Made by a program: the position numbers and the translations under genes. Shown piece after piece: positions 26,234-35,617 of a stretch of 64,000 nucleotides of DNA. The DNA is taken from the NCBI GenBank assembly GCA_041941305.1, contig JBGTQJ010000004.1, positions 62,001 to 126,000 on the forward strand, given 5' to 3'. The DNA is from JANSWP01 sp041941305. Lineage in GTDB: Bacteria > Bacteroidota > Bacteroidia > Chitinophagales > Saprospiraceae. Each line of letters opens with the position of its first letter. Position 1 is the first letter of the stretch. The notes beneath the pieces were generated by a model. It was not told the origin of the DNA and ran no database searches. It saw only the letters and a list, made by a program, of their open reading frames with translations.

Positions 26234-29200
26234 ATGAAAAAACGCCAGATATATATTGTTAGTATTATCTTTTTAATGTTCTCTCTGGGGATAGGGATGG
26301 AATTTGTCTTTTCCAAGGATAGAAATCTTCGCACTTATGCTCAAAACATTGAGTCTAGTCTTCAAAAAAAAGAATCAAAAGTCTGGGAAATTTTAAAGGA
26401 TACGGCTTATATCCAGCGAATGTATAGAGGCTTGGGTACCTTAACGACTCAGGAGCAAAGAGATGACCTGGAATTGTTGAAAGATCTTACCAACCGACAG
26501 TTTAATATTTGTTTATACGAAAATGATTCTTTGGTTTTTTGGACCAATACAAATGTCTTTTTACAGGGGGAGCAATTGAGTGTGTATGCACATGAAGAAA
26601 AATTAACCAAGCTGCAAAAATTAAAGAATGGTCATCATTTTCTAATCAAAGAAAATTTTGATTTTAGAGACAGTATCAACCGCTACGCCATTGCATTAAT
26701 ACCGGTTAGAAATAATTTTTCGCTCGAAAGCGCGCATCTGCAAAATCGTTTTATTACTGACCACAAACAGGTTCCAAAGGAAATTGTCTTTAGCAAAAAA
26801 GAAACAGAATATCCGATTCATACAATAAATGATGAAACGATTGGCTGGATAATAAATGATGGAGACTTTAAAGACAAATCACAACTTAAATGGATTTTGG
26901 TGATTTATTTGTTGGGTTTCATCACCTTAGGAGTTTTGATAAATGATATTGCGATTGCTCTGGTGAAAAAGTACCGTCCCTGGATAGGTGCCGCTTTTTT
27001 GATTAGTGTGATATTTGGGATACGGTACTTGACAGTGTATTTCGAATTTACTAACAACTTTTCCTCCCTGCAATCTTTTTCAGAAACCTTTTCTACCCCT
27101 GTTTTAAACTCTACAAGTTCTCTGGGGGATTTGCTTATCAACATCATTTTGTTGCTTTGGATGATGGTATTTTTTCATCGGGAATTTGAAGTGCAAAAGT
27201 TTGAAGGGGTCTCACTGCCTATACGTTATGGTCTGACGGGCTTAAATTATTTTTCAATCATTTTAGGTATTTTGATGATAACAGGTGTATTTAAAAGCCT
27301 GGTAATGGACTCTCAAATCGCCTTTGATTTTGATAATGTTCTAAATCTCAATTTTTATAGCTTCCTCGCCATCTTAGGCATCATTCTCCTCCTCATCGCC
27401 TTATTTCTGTTTAGTCACCGAATGATGTTGACCATTGTGAAAATAGGCTTGAACAAGAATCAAAGACTTTTGGCTTTTATGGTTGCTATGCTGTTTTCCA
27501 TTCCTGTTATTTTAATGACGGATTTGAATTTGCAACCATTACCTATCCTTTTAGCTGCTGTTGTTTTTATTGGGGCGTTTGACTTGTTTATTGATTATAA
27601 ATCTCCTACAATGACCTGGTTGGTTATTTGGCTGGTTTTGTTTTCAGCTTTTTCTTCTCTGTTATTATTTAAATACAATAATGACAAGGACTTTAAAATT
27701 AGGAAGGACTATGCCTATGAACTAGCTAATTTTAGAGACAGCCTGGCTGAAGAGAGTTTTAGTACCCTTCGTCCACAAATTGATAATGATAAAACGATTC
27801 GGGCCTTAACCTTCGATACCAGTCATTATACCCAAAGTGAACTGGAAAGCTTGATTGAACATCATTTTTCCGGAAATAAATATCTATTCAATAATTACAT
27901 CTTTAATCTCTCTGCTTTTCGACTAAAGGAGGGGCAATCACTAATCAATGAGCAAAAAGATTCATTGATTAGTCTACAAAACAGATATAATGAAGCAAGA
28001 CAGACTGCTCATGCCGGGCTAAAGTTTTTTCTTGAAAGTGGAAATTACCTGATGAGGACAGAATTACCCGGAGATTATCCTTTTGTTCTGTTTCTAGAAT
28101 TTAAGCACAAGCAAACCAGCCAATCTAAAGTTTATACGGAGCTGTTATTGGACCAACAGTACAAAGATTTGCGGAATCTATCCCAATATGATTATGCGAT
28201 ATACAAGGAGGGACTGCTGGTAAGTGAACAAGGTGGAGAATATGACAATGTAATTGCGGAAAAATTGCCTCCCGAAGGAGAGACTTTGAATTTGAAAAAT
28301 ACAAGTGAACGATCTGAATTGTTATACCATGCTCCGGGTGGGGTAGTGGTAAAAATAGGAAAAGACAATGGAAAATATCTAAAGCCTATTTCTCTGTTTT
28401 CTTATCTTTTTGGAATGTTGATTTTGGCAGTTATCCTTTTGGCGGTTATCAACGCCTTTACCAACGCCTTACCAGAGGCGCTTCACTTTTCTTTCACCAA
28501 AACGCCTTCCCTAAGAAATAGAATTCAATTTGCAGTCATAGCCTTAATTTTGGTCTCCTTTGCGATAATAGGGCTGGTTTCTGTTTGGCATTTTCAACAA
28601 ATTCCGGAAGAGTATCATGCTGGCAGATTGGATAGAAAAGTAGGCGCAGCCGAAACCAATGCAGCTTACGAAATTGAACATCGGTATGCTATAAGTGGTG
28701 CAGATTTAGATCTCTCCAGCCTGGTAGAACCTCTGTCTGAAATACATAGATTGGACATCAATGTATTTGATCTGAATGGAAATTTAATCAGTTCCTCTGA
28801 AGAAGACATTTTCAGAAAAGGCATTATCGCACCAAAAATGGGGGCACATGCTTTTCAAAGTTTGGCGAAATTGGGCAAAACAAGGGAAGACCAGGAAGAG
28901 AGCATTGGAGGACTTGAATATACTTCTGCTTATATTCCACTTAATGACCCAAATGGGGAGGTTATAGCGTATTTGGGGCTTCCCTATTATGATGAACAGA
29001 GGCAATTGGAAAGTGATGTCTCAGGCTTTATGGGAGCCTTACTGAATGTTTATGTATTCTTGTTATTGATTGCAGGAGGTTTGGCAATAGCAGTTGCCAA
29101 CTCCATTACAAAACCCATTTCAGATTTGGGAGATAGTTTGAAACGATTGAAATTGGGTAGAAATGAACCACTAAAATGGGAATCTAAAGATGAATTGGGT

Positions 29201-29965
29201 GATTTGATAGCCCAATACAACAGAATGATCAAAAAATTGGAAGAAAGTACCGAATTGCTTGCTCAGTCTGAACGAGATTCAGCATGGAGAGAAATGGCAA
29301 AACAAGTGGCGCATGAAATTAAAAACCCACTTACCCCCATGAAATTGAGTATACAATATATGCTTCATGCCTATCAAAGCAATCCCAATAATATCAAGCC
29401 GCTAATTGAGCGTGTTTCCAAAACATTGATTGAACAAATAGATTCGCTCTCTCAAATTGCCTCCGAGTTTTCCAATTTTGCCAAAATGCCCCAGGCGGAA
29501 AACACTAAATTTGTACTAAACGACCTGGTCATCTCCGTACATGGGCTCTTTGCCAACGAGCGACAGGATATGGACATTAGTTTGTATGTCCCTGACCGAA
29601 TTTTCCATGTATATGCAGACAAAAACCACCTCACAAGAGTGTTGAATAATTTAATTAAAAATGCGATTCAAGCCATCCCGGATGAACGCCGGGGCAGAAT
29701 AGATTTGAAACTTTCTCAACATGATGACAGGATCTTGATCAAAGTCAGTGACAATGGGGTAGGTATTTCAGAAGAAATGAAAGAAAAGGTTTTTGTCCCC
29801 AATTTCACGACCAAAAACTCCGGAACAGGATTAGGGTTGGCTATTTCTAAAAATATTATTGAAGCCTTTAAAGGTAAAATCTGGTTTGAGACGGAAGAAG
29901 GATTAGGGACGGACTTTTTTGTTGAATTGCCTTTGATTGAGGTCGAAGAAATGCAGGAGGTTTAA
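26234..29965 (+). CDS. Large membrane sensor histidine kinase (NtrY-like)
   Basis: 1,243 residues. An N-terminal membrane helix and an extracytoplasmic sensor region are followed by about six closely spaced helices (residues 215-480), a second sensor region (about 485-715), two more helices around residue 725 and 765, a third extracytoplasmic region, then a helix (VYVFLLLIAGGLAIAVA) leading to a HAMP domain. The kinase core has the H-box AKQVAHEIKNPLTPMKLS with phospho-acceptor His1027, N-box NNLIKNAIQAI, G1 DNGVGIS and G2 GTGLGLAIS. The 'KNPLTPMKLS' wording is typical of NtrY/NtrB-like kinases. No response regulator is adjacent, so the partner must be encoded elsewhere. Signal unknown. Confidence 0.9.
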   Translation: MKKRQIYIVSIIFLMFSLGIGMEFVFSKDRNLRTYAQNIESSLQKKESKVWEILKDTAYIQRMYRGLGTLTTQEQRDDLELLKDLTNRQFNICLYENDSLVFWTNTNVFLQGEQLSVYAHEEKLTKLQKLKNGHHFLIKENFDFRDSINRYAIALIPVRNNFSLESAHLQNRFITDHKQVPKEIVFSKKETEYPIHTINDETIGWIINDGDFKDKSQLKWILVIYLLGFITLGVLINDIAIALVKKYRPWIGAAFLISVIFGIRYLTVYFEFTNNFSSLQSFSETFSTPVLNSTSSLGDLLINIILLLWMMVFFHREFEVQKFEGVSLPIRYGLTGLNYFSIILGILMITGVFKSLVMDSQIAFDFDNVLNLNFYSFLAILGIILLLIALFLFSHRMMLTIVKIGLNKNQRLLAFMVAMLFSIPVILMTDLNLQPLPILLAAVVFIGAFDLFIDYKSPTMTWLVIWLVLFSAFSSLLLFKYNNDKDFKIRKDYAYELANFRDSLAEESFSTLRPQIDNDKTIRALTFDTSHYTQSELESLIEHHFSGNKYLFNNYIFNLSAFRLKEGQSLINEQKDSLISLQNRYNEARQTAHAGLKFFLESGNYLMRTELPGDYPFVLFLEFKHKQTSQSKVYTELLLDQQYKDLRNLSQYDYAIYKEGLLVSEQGGEYDNVIAEKLPPEGETLNLKNTSERSELLYHAPGGVVVKIGKDNGKYLKPISLFSYLFGMLILAVILLAVINAFTNALPEALHFSFTKTPSLRNRIQFAVIALILVSFAIIGLVSVWHFQQIPEEYHAGRLDRKVGAAETNAAYEIEHRYAISGADLDLSSLVEPLSEIHRLDINVFDLNGNLISSSEEDIFRKGIIAPKMGAHAFQSLAKLGKTREDQEESIGGLEYTSAYIPLNDPNGEVIAYLGLPYYDEQRQLESDVSGFMGALLNVYVFLLLIAGGLAIAVANSITKPISDLGDSLKRLKLGRNEPLKWESKDELGDLIAQYNRMIKKLEESTELLAQSERDSAWREMAKQVAHEIKNPLTPMKLSIQYMLHAYQSNPNNIKPLIERVSKTLIEQIDSLSQIASEFSNFAKMPQAENTKFVLNDLVISVHGLFANERQDMDISLYVPDRIFHVYADKNHLTRVLNNLIKNAIQAIPDERRGRIDLKLSQHDDRILIKVSDNGVGISEEMKEKVFVPNFTTKNSGTGLGLAISKNIIEAFKGKIWFETEEGLGTDFFVELPLIEVEEMQEV

Positions 29966-29969
29966 ATAG

Positions 29970-30329
29970 TTATTCTACATACGCTTTTCGCTTCACCAGA
30001 ACAAAATAATCATTATCGATCTCCATGTATCCCTGGTCATAACAGAAATAATAATGAGTGCCTTGTTTTGTCGTATAGATATTCGTGAAATAACTAAACT
30101 TAAAACCCCTATCCAGTAGCTTATTTCGGTGTACTTTCGCCTTGCCATCGGGGTTCAATTCTGCCAGAATGCGCCTGTTTTTTCGAAGCATATTGTTGAT
30201 GTTGCGCATAAAATTGGTTGCATCACTATTGAGCTTATTGTTGTAAGCACTACGGCAGTCCGCAGAGCAAAACTTCTTGTCAGCGCGTCCTGTAAAGGTA
30301 TCTCCACATTCTAAACACTGTTTCTTCAT
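29970..30329 (-). CDS. Small zinc-finger protein
   Basis: 119 residues beginning with a treble-clef type zinc site (CLECGDTFTGRADKKFCSADC: Cys5, Cys8, Cys21, Cys25). The rest is basic and helical (NINNMLRKNRRILAEL), followed by a beta-rich tail. Similar short proteins are widespread in Bacteroidota. They may bind nucleic acid, but no function is established. It is convergent with the kinase gene, with only four bases between the stop codons and no separate terminator. Confidence 0.8.
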   Translation of the reverse strand: MKKQCLECGDTFTGRADKKFCSADCRSAYNNKLNSDATNFMRNINNMLRKNRRILAELNPDGKAKVHRNKLLDRGFKFSYFTNIYTTKQGTHYYFCYDQGYMEIDNDYFVLVKRKAYVE

Positions 30330-30724
30330 GGTATATAGCAGAATTTGAGAGAGTGAGAATTTAAGAGTTTGAGATTTCTTTATCGTGTCAATCTTCTAAA
30401 TTTTCAATCGAAATCAGGAATAGAATATTTGTAAAATGGTTGTTCACGAAAATAGTATAACAACAACCAATAATCAAATCTTCTAAAATATATTTTGACC
30501 AACATTGTTTTCCTAATCAATTTATAACAACCCTTACTTTGATTGGGTTGTCTTTTGGAGAATTTATCCTAGCACTAGGTGTTGCATTTTTCTACTATCG
30601 AAAAAAAAGATGCATTCAAAGTTTGATTTTTCAGGAAATTGTAAATTTGTTGAAATAGAAAATGTTCAGAGGATTAAAATATAGTAATTCTGGACCCTGA
30701 ATTAAGAATATAAAATTAACATAC
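30330..30724. other. Gap without a supported gene
   Basis: The only notable stretch is a plus-strand frame without ATG that ends at the TAG at 30656-30658. It encodes a hydrophobic segment (LTLIGLSFGEFILALGVAFF) followed by YYRKKR. This looks like the end of a membrane protein and may be a remnant, but it is short enough to be chance. Confidence 0.3.
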
Positions 30725-31354
30725 GTGGAAAATAAGCTCGTCGATAAAGTAAGCCGTTCATTTAGTGTTGAATTGCCTATTCGGGAAACACTTGATCAAT
30801 ACCTGGATATGATAATTCCTGAAGTGCGTCCCTGGGGAGAAGACTTGAATGAAAAGGAGCATTATGTTAGCAATGGGGGTAAGCCCTGGTTGGAATTTAG
30901 AGACGACAAAAACTTTCATGAAGCAGTGCTTCATTTTTTCAATGAAGGGGGCGAATATCTCCAATCTATAGATGGCAATGTATCCAGAGGGCGCTGGAGA
31001 TTGTTGGACGGTAGCAATAAAATTATTTTAGAGATGTCCAATCGTTCCGAATTATATGAATTGGCATTTCTGAGCAGTGCTTTTTTTATTTTGAAAAAAC
31101 ATGGCTATCGGTCAGATAGAGGTGGAGATAGCGACCAAAGGCAAGATGGTGATGATAGGGGAGGCAAGAAGAAAAAAGGTGGGCGGCCCAAATACTTTGT
31201 GATGGGTTATGAGCCCTATATGATAGGCTTGGAATGGCGCGATTATGTCGAATTGTTGTTCAATACTTATCGGAGCCAGCACAATACCTATAAAACACTT
31301 GCAATTTTCTTGGTGATCTTGTTGGCGGTGATAATACTTTTCTCACTTTTCTAA
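30725..31354 (+). CDS. Tail-anchored protein of unknown function (GTG start)
   Basis: 209 residues. The start codon is GTG (ENKLVDKVSRSFSVELP follows). The first in-frame ATG lies 30 codons further, inside a conserved-looking region, so GTG is favoured. The N-terminal 135 residues form a soluble domain without a signal peptide. Next comes a charged, glycine-rich linker (RGGDSDQRQDGDDRGG, then KKKKGGR), then a second soluble segment, and a single C-terminal membrane helix (LAIFLVILLAVIILFSLF), so the bulk should face the cytoplasm. No family recognised. Confidence 0.7.
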   Translation: MENKLVDKVSRSFSVELPIRETLDQYLDMIIPEVRPWGEDLNEKEHYVSNGGKPWLEFRDDKNFHEAVLHFFNEGGEYLQSIDGNVSRGRWRLLDGSNKIILEMSNRSELYELAFLSSAFFILKKHGYRSDRGGDSDQRQDGDDRGGKKKKGGRPKYFVMGYEPYMIGLEWRDYVELLFNTYRSQHNTYKTLAIFLVILLAVIILFSLF

Positions 31355-31380
31355 AGATTTGATGAAGAAGGGTTCATAAA

Positions 31381-31450
31381 AAGGTCTCTCTTTAAGAATT
31401 TTTGGCGGCTTTCCCAAAGGCACAAGTAGCCGCCCGTGTCCACCCCTCAT
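31381..31450. repeat. Copy B of the dispersed hairpin repeat
   Basis: About 70 bases that match 6440-6505 in the opposite orientation (CCTTTGGGAAAGCCGCCAAA, ATTCTTAAAGAG, AGGGGTGGACA on the minus strand). It contains GGCGGCT/AGCCGCC capable of a hairpin and lies just after the tail-anchored protein gene. Confidence 0.7.
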
Positions 31451-31991
31451 TTATTAAATTATGCTCAACTTAGCGAAACAGGTTCATTCAAAAGGAACTT
31501 TCAAGATTTATTTGTAATCGAAGGGGTTTTGCAACCACTAGCTTCTCTCGAAGTTCCCCAATTGCACCTGAAGATGCGAGGTTCAAAACCTTGCTACTCA
31601 TGAGCAGAATTGAAATTAGAGTAAAATAAAAACAGAATTTCGTTGAAAATTTACAAAGTGGGAATTGCGGTAACAATAGGTTAAAGTGGTATAAACTCTA
31701 AACCACGTCCGGCCCAGGCAAAGATAGACTTCTGTATGAAAAAGCATACATGAATTGATGCCTATTCCCGATTGCTTATTTCAGAGTTTTGGTCATAACT
31801 TACCGACTCCTAAATGACTTTCTCCAATTATCAATTCACTCACTCTTTTACCGGTTTAACTTCATTCCCATTTATTCATCCTTTCCTTATCCTTTCTTTT
31901 GCACTCGGATTCAATCAAAACAATCATGTCTGGGCATATGAATCGCCTTATGAATAGGACTTTCATAGCCTGAACCAAAAAATCATTAATC
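31451..31991. other. Gap without a supported gene
   Basis: Apart from the repeat before it, nothing recognisable is seen. Short frames on the minus strand here lack protein-like composition. The last 100 bases probably hold the promoter of the following lipoprotein gene. Confidence 0.4.
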
Positions 31992-32483
31992 ATGAAAACA
32001 TTCATTTCATCCTTATTCCCAGTATTGCTAATTGGATTATTTCTTGGCAGTTGTAAAAAAGACACTGACTCCCTTATTCAGGAAGAGGAACCCCAAGAAT
32101 CTGTCAATCATTTTTCCTGTAAGTTGAATGGTGAGACCTTTTCGACACAAGGTTTCTACGCTTATGCAACGACTTTCAGTGACGACACATACAATATTTA
32201 TGGCGTAGCGGAAGTGGGAGAATCTGTGATATATGTTTCCCTTCCCAACAATATAGGAGAAGGTACACATCAATTTTCTCCCGATGTCGTTTATGGAATT
32301 ATTTCACTTGACAATGGAACTTCCTGGACAACCAACCTTGGAAATACAAGTGGAACAGTAGTCATTGAAGAAAAAACTGCTACCAGGGTAAAAGGTACTT
32401 TTTCCTTTAAAGCTGCCAGTTTTGACGATTTATCGGTTATGCTGGATGTGACAGAGGGGGTGTTTGACGTAGAAATGAGGTAA
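31992..32483 (+). CDS. Lipoprotein, DUF6252-like
   Basis: 163 residues with signal peptide and lipobox (FLGSCKKD, Cys near residue 21), then a single beta-sandwich-like domain beginning FSCKLNGETFSTQGFYAY. This wording (a short strand, then 'NG..F.....') and the closing strand VTEGVFDVEMR match the DUF6252 type of small Bacteroidota lipoproteins. Likely located at the outer membrane; function unknown. Confidence 0.7.
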   Translation: MKTFISSLFPVLLIGLFLGSCKKDTDSLIQEEEPQESVNHFSCKLNGETFSTQGFYAYATTFSDDTYNIYGVAEVGESVIYVSLPNNIGEGTHQFSPDVVYGIISLDNGTSWTTNLGNTSGTVVIEEKTATRVKGTFSFKAASFDDLSVMLDVTEGVFDVEMR

Positions 32484-32494
32484 TGAACTAGGTG

Positions 32495-32689
32495 CTGGTT
32501 GCTGGGTTTTGGGGTTTTTGAATTTGTTATTGGTTTTGACTTTTCGATCTTGGTTCATGTTTCTTGTGATTTTGACTGGGCAAGCTATTGGAGGGCAGGG
32601 TACTAAAAACAAGTGACAAATATCCGGGTAATCAGATTGAACCAGCAAACCAGTACCCAGTACCCAGTAACCAGCAAACCAGCAACCAG
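32495..32689. repeat. CCAGYAACCAG-type inverted repeat
   Basis: CTGGTTGCTGG at 32495-32505 is mirrored by CCAGCAACCAG at 32679-32689, and 32637-32696 is a run of short CCAG words (ACCAGCAAACCAGTACCCAG and similar). The same vocabulary makes up the element at 35460-35602. It lies between the lipoprotein and SPOR genes, where no gene is seen. Confidence 0.6.
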
Positions 32690-32750
32690 GAAACCATTTT
32701 TTCTCTTACCTTTAGCAATGATTTTCAAAAAATAACAAAACTTACATACT

Positions 32751-33329
32751 ATGTCAAAATTGGATTTTCCAACCATCTTGATTCTGGCCATTTGCATTGT
32801 TGCAATTACTTTTTTAGGCTACAAACTATACGAAGCCATGACAGACAAAGCAGACCCAGCAGCTGAGCCTACTGCCCAGATTGATGAAGAAGAACCCTTA
32901 AATGAAAATGAAGAAGACACTTACAGCTATGATATTGATGAGTCGGATACGACTGGCATCGCTGCAAGTGACGAAGAAACAGCTGAAACGGTTGGAGGAG
33001 GTGATATTTCTTATACTACTCCTGAAGATGAAGAACCAGAAGAAGCTACCGTTCCAGATGATTTTTCAACGGATTCAGAAGGTAAATATTTGGTGATTGC
33101 GGGGGCATTTAGCTTGCGCCATAATGCAGAGAATTATGCTTCGGAATTGCAAGATATGGGATACTCCAATGCCTCAATGAAAATATTTAATGGCGGGAAA
33201 TTGGCAGTCGTTTTAGTGGATAGATTTGAAAGTAGGCGGGATGCAAGTGATTTAGTTAAAGAATTGAAAGACAAGGGTATAGATGCTTACTTGCAGACGA
33301 AAAGAGGTGCAGGAGCCAGGGCAAATTAA
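32751..33329 (+). CDS. Membrane-anchored SPOR-domain protein
   Basis: 192 residues. One N-terminal membrane helix (TILILAICIVAITFLGYKLY) is followed by an acidic, probably disordered linker of about 80 residues (NENEEDTYSYDIDESDTTG). The C-terminal SPOR domain runs from about residue 115 (YLVIAGAFSLRHNAENYASE ... FNGGKLAVVLVDRFESRRDA ... GIDAYLQTK). SPOR domains bind denuded glycan strands of peptidoglycan, usually at division sites. The topology (short cytoplasmic N-terminus, periplasmic SPOR) fits such a role. It starts eight bases upstream of the next small gene's spacer and may be co-transcribed with it. Confidence 0.88.
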   Translation: MSKLDFPTILILAICIVAITFLGYKLYEAMTDKADPAAEPTAQIDEEEPLNENEEDTYSYDIDESDTTGIAASDEETAETVGGGDISYTTPEDEEPEEATVPDDFSTDSEGKYLVIAGAFSLRHNAENYASELQDMGYSNASMKIFNGGKLAVVLVDRFESRRDASDLVKELKDKGIDAYLQTKRGAGARAN

Positions 33330-33337
33330 TTTTATCA

Positions 33338-33682
33338 ATGCAATATCTCGTAAGACTCATTTTTATTTATTGCTTTATAATTAGTTGGGGCAATAGTTTT
33401 TCTCAAAACGTTCCATCCAATAATACGAATGTTGAAGCCATCCTTGTTGGTAATAATAAAGCTGGCACCATTTCCAATTATGTAGCCTTTTTGAGTTTTC
33501 CTTACCTAAAGTTGATAAAAACCCTGGATGCAGGAATTGAACCTAGCTGGATAACCAATGGGTTCGATGGGGATACTTTTTTTGTCAGTTCCCGAAAAAG
33601 CAATGAGGTGTATGTCTTTTCTTATAGCCAGCAGAAGCATTGGCACAAAAGAAACCATCAAAATGTCGAAGTTATTCTTTAA
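33338..33682 (+). CDS. Short exported protein, probably a truncated beta-propeller
   Basis: 114 residues with a signal peptide (LVRLIFIYCFIISWGNSFS). The mature part has one and a half propeller-like blades (VEAILVGNNKAGTISNYV; SFPYLKLIKTLDAGIEPSW; FFVSSRKSNEVYVFSYS) and then ends in a non-homologous tail (QQKHWHKRNHQNVEVIL). Full YncE-like propellers need several more blades, so this is likely the 5' fragment of a decayed gene. It begins eight bases after the SPOR gene. Confidence 0.55.
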   Translation: MQYLVRLIFIYCFIISWGNSFSQNVPSNNTNVEAILVGNNKAGTISNYVAFLSFPYLKLIKTLDAGIEPSWITNGFDGDTFFVSSRKSNEVYVFSYSQQKHWHKRNHQNVEVIL

Positions 33683-33814
33683 TTGATCCTTAGCTGCATT
33701 TTTCTAATGGAATTGATGAAAAAATAGATACGATACTTCGAATATGCTTTTTTAGTTTTGAGGTGGAGCTTTTGGACTAGTTAATGGAAAATATTGGATT
33801 AAATCATTTGGAAT

Positions 33815-34222
33815 ATGATTGAATATCAAATAGAAAAAGACCTTTCTTTCGAAGAATTTCGTGAAGTATTGATCAAATCCACTCTTGGAGAAAGACGACC
33901 AGTAGATGACCTTGAAAGAATTAAAAAGATGGTGGAAAATGGAAATATTATCATCACTGCACGTGATAATGGGAAATTGGTGGGTGTGGCTCGCGCTATT
34001 ACGGATTTTGTGTATTGTACTTATTTATCAGATTTAGCAGTAGATACAGCTTATCAAAAGCAGGGAATTGGGAAGGAAATGATTCGACAAACCAAACTAG
34101 TTGCTCCAAAAGCATTATTGCTCTTGCTATCTGCACCGGCTGCAGTTGACTATTATCCCAAAATTGGAATGACTAATCACGAACATTGTTATTTACTGAA
34201 AGATGTAGAGGAATTGAAATAA
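33815..34222 (+). CDS. GNAT-family N-acetyltransferase
   Basis: 135 residues with the GNAT order of elements: beta strand NIIITARDNGKLVGVARAI, strand VYCTYLSDLAVDTAYQ and the acetyl-CoA loop QKQGIGKEMIRQT (Q-x-x-G-x-G form), then LLLLSAPAAVDYYPKIGM, which is the typical 'A...FY.k.GF' end of the fold. Substrate unknown. It stands alone between a probable truncated gene and a minus-strand lipoprotein gene. Confidence 0.85.
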   Translation: MIEYQIEKDLSFEEFREVLIKSTLGERRPVDDLERIKKMVENGNIIITARDNGKLVGVARAITDFVYCTYLSDLAVDTAYQKQGIGKEMIRQTKLVAPKALLLLLSAPAAVDYYPKIGMTNHEHCYLLKDVEELK

Positions 34223-34470
34223 GGAACTTGTAATGTTTTGCATGTATCATGGTTTTGAGGCCTGAAATACGAATGCACTCAAAGACCAGGGTTCAAAACC
34301 CTTGCTTTCCCAAAAAACATGTGCGAAAAATGAGGTGCTGACTATTCTAAAATAATCAACACCTCAGGTGATTTCTATTTTGAGCAGAAATGAATGCCTA
34401 ATAATTTTAGCAAGTGTCCAACTTTGAACCAGTTTGAAAAATCTTGCTACAAGTTTTGAACGCTAATAAC

Positions 34471-35277
34471 TCATTGTTTCTTCAACACAATCTTTCCATC
34501 TGTATGCGGTCCTTCACAATCATCCCCTTCAAAATCAACTTTTAATGTAATGATGTCTTCAACTATGCCCGTACCTGTGTAAAAACCAGGACATTCACCC
34601 CCCATAAAAGAATCTAGAAATTGATTGTAGTCAAAATCAGTAATATTATCCCCATCTAGTGTGACAGTGATCATACCGTCGTCAGAACCTCCACAACAGG
34701 AGGTGAAATTGGAGGAATAATAAAACGAACCCCTAAGTTTTCCTGCCTGGAATTTAAGTTCAGCTGAAATTCCAAAATCTGTGTAGAGATTATCATTCCA
34801 GGTGCCGGTGTAATTACCCTCCAATACATGTTTGTCACTCAAGATAATTTCATCAGTTTTTTCATTTAATAAGAGGTTGCCATCCACAGTCAAGGCAATT
34901 GAAAAGGTATAACTTACATTTTCCTGAATTGCATTGTTATTCGCATCGTTCAAATTGGCTGGCAATTGTAATTCATAATTGTTTCCTGCCACTGTCACCG
35001 TATGAAAGCTGCCATTGGGTAAAGATTTGGCTTTTTCAGAATCAAAAGTTGATATTTCACTGGTTGGAACTAAAATCAATCTGATCTCTTCCACTCCTGT
35101 AAGGTCCTCAATTCTAAAGCTCGTCAAAAAGTCGGAAGCATCGCCAGCATTTCCCACGTCGATAATGTTCATGATTTGAATTAAATCAGTGGTCAAGGGC
35201 ACGCTTGCATCATCGCTGCATTGAAAAAAGGAAAGTGGAAGTACTATCCAGCAGATTGTTTTGATTAGATTTATCAT
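34471..35277 (-). CDS. Lipoprotein of unknown function
   Basis: 268 residues with a signal peptide and lipobox (SFFQCSDD, Cys near residue 20). A first domain (about 30-135) looks fibronectin-like (FRIEDLTGVEEIRLILVP, YTFSIALTVDG). A second domain starts at LEGNYTGTWND and contains LKFQAGKLRGSFYYSSNFTSCCGG. The order 'GxYxGTW...G.i.G.......' resembles lipocalin-like domains of Bacteroidota lipoproteins. No function can be assigned. Confidence 0.7.
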   Translation of the reverse strand: MINLIKTICWIVLPLSFFQCSDDASVPLTTDLIQIMNIIDVGNAGDASDFLTSFRIEDLTGVEEIRLILVPTSEISTFDSEKAKSLPNGSFHTVTVAGNNYELQLPANLNDANNNAIQENVSYTFSIALTVDGNLLLNEKTDEIILSDKHVLEGNYTGTWNDNLYTDFGISAELKFQAGKLRGSFYYSSNFTSCCGGSDDGMITVTLDGDNITDFDYNQFLDSFMGGECPGFYTGTGIVEDIITLKVDFEGDDCEGPHTDGKIVLKKQ

Positions 35278-35459
35278 AATTGGTTGCTAAAAAAGAATCA
35301 AGAAGCTAGCTTTGAGCAAGAAGAGGGGTAACCTCAACTCTTAAACTCATAACTTACCTTTTAATTCCAAAACGAGGGTAAATTTTTCTAACAGCTCGAA
35401 AATGGAAGAAATGATGAAAGGATTGGTCAGGATTTATAAATGTTGACGAAATGGGGGCG

Positions 35460-35602
35460 GCTGGTTGCTGGTCGGCTGGGTACTGGTTGCTGGTTTCTTG
35501 GTCGCTGCGGTACCTTATCACTAGATTCTTTATCTGTCAGCGTCCTCTACGAGAGACACTGACTATTACTTTTAATGCAAGCTGACCAGAAACCAGCAAC
35601 CA
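35460..35602. repeat. Nested inverted repeat of CCAG/CTGG and CTCTACGAGAG words
   Basis: CTGGTTGCTGGTTTCTTGGTC at 35483-35503 is mirrored, one base short, at 35584-35602. In the centre a hairpin with GTCAGCGTCCTCT and AGAGACACTGAC (35537-35562) resembles the one at 56853-56878 (GCAGCGTC...GACGCTGC with the same CTCTACGAGA loop). It occupies the gap upstream of the minus-strand lipoprotein gene and downstream of the AraC-type gene, and could also terminate the latter. Confidence 0.6.
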
Positions 35603-35617
35603 GCAAACCAGAATCGA

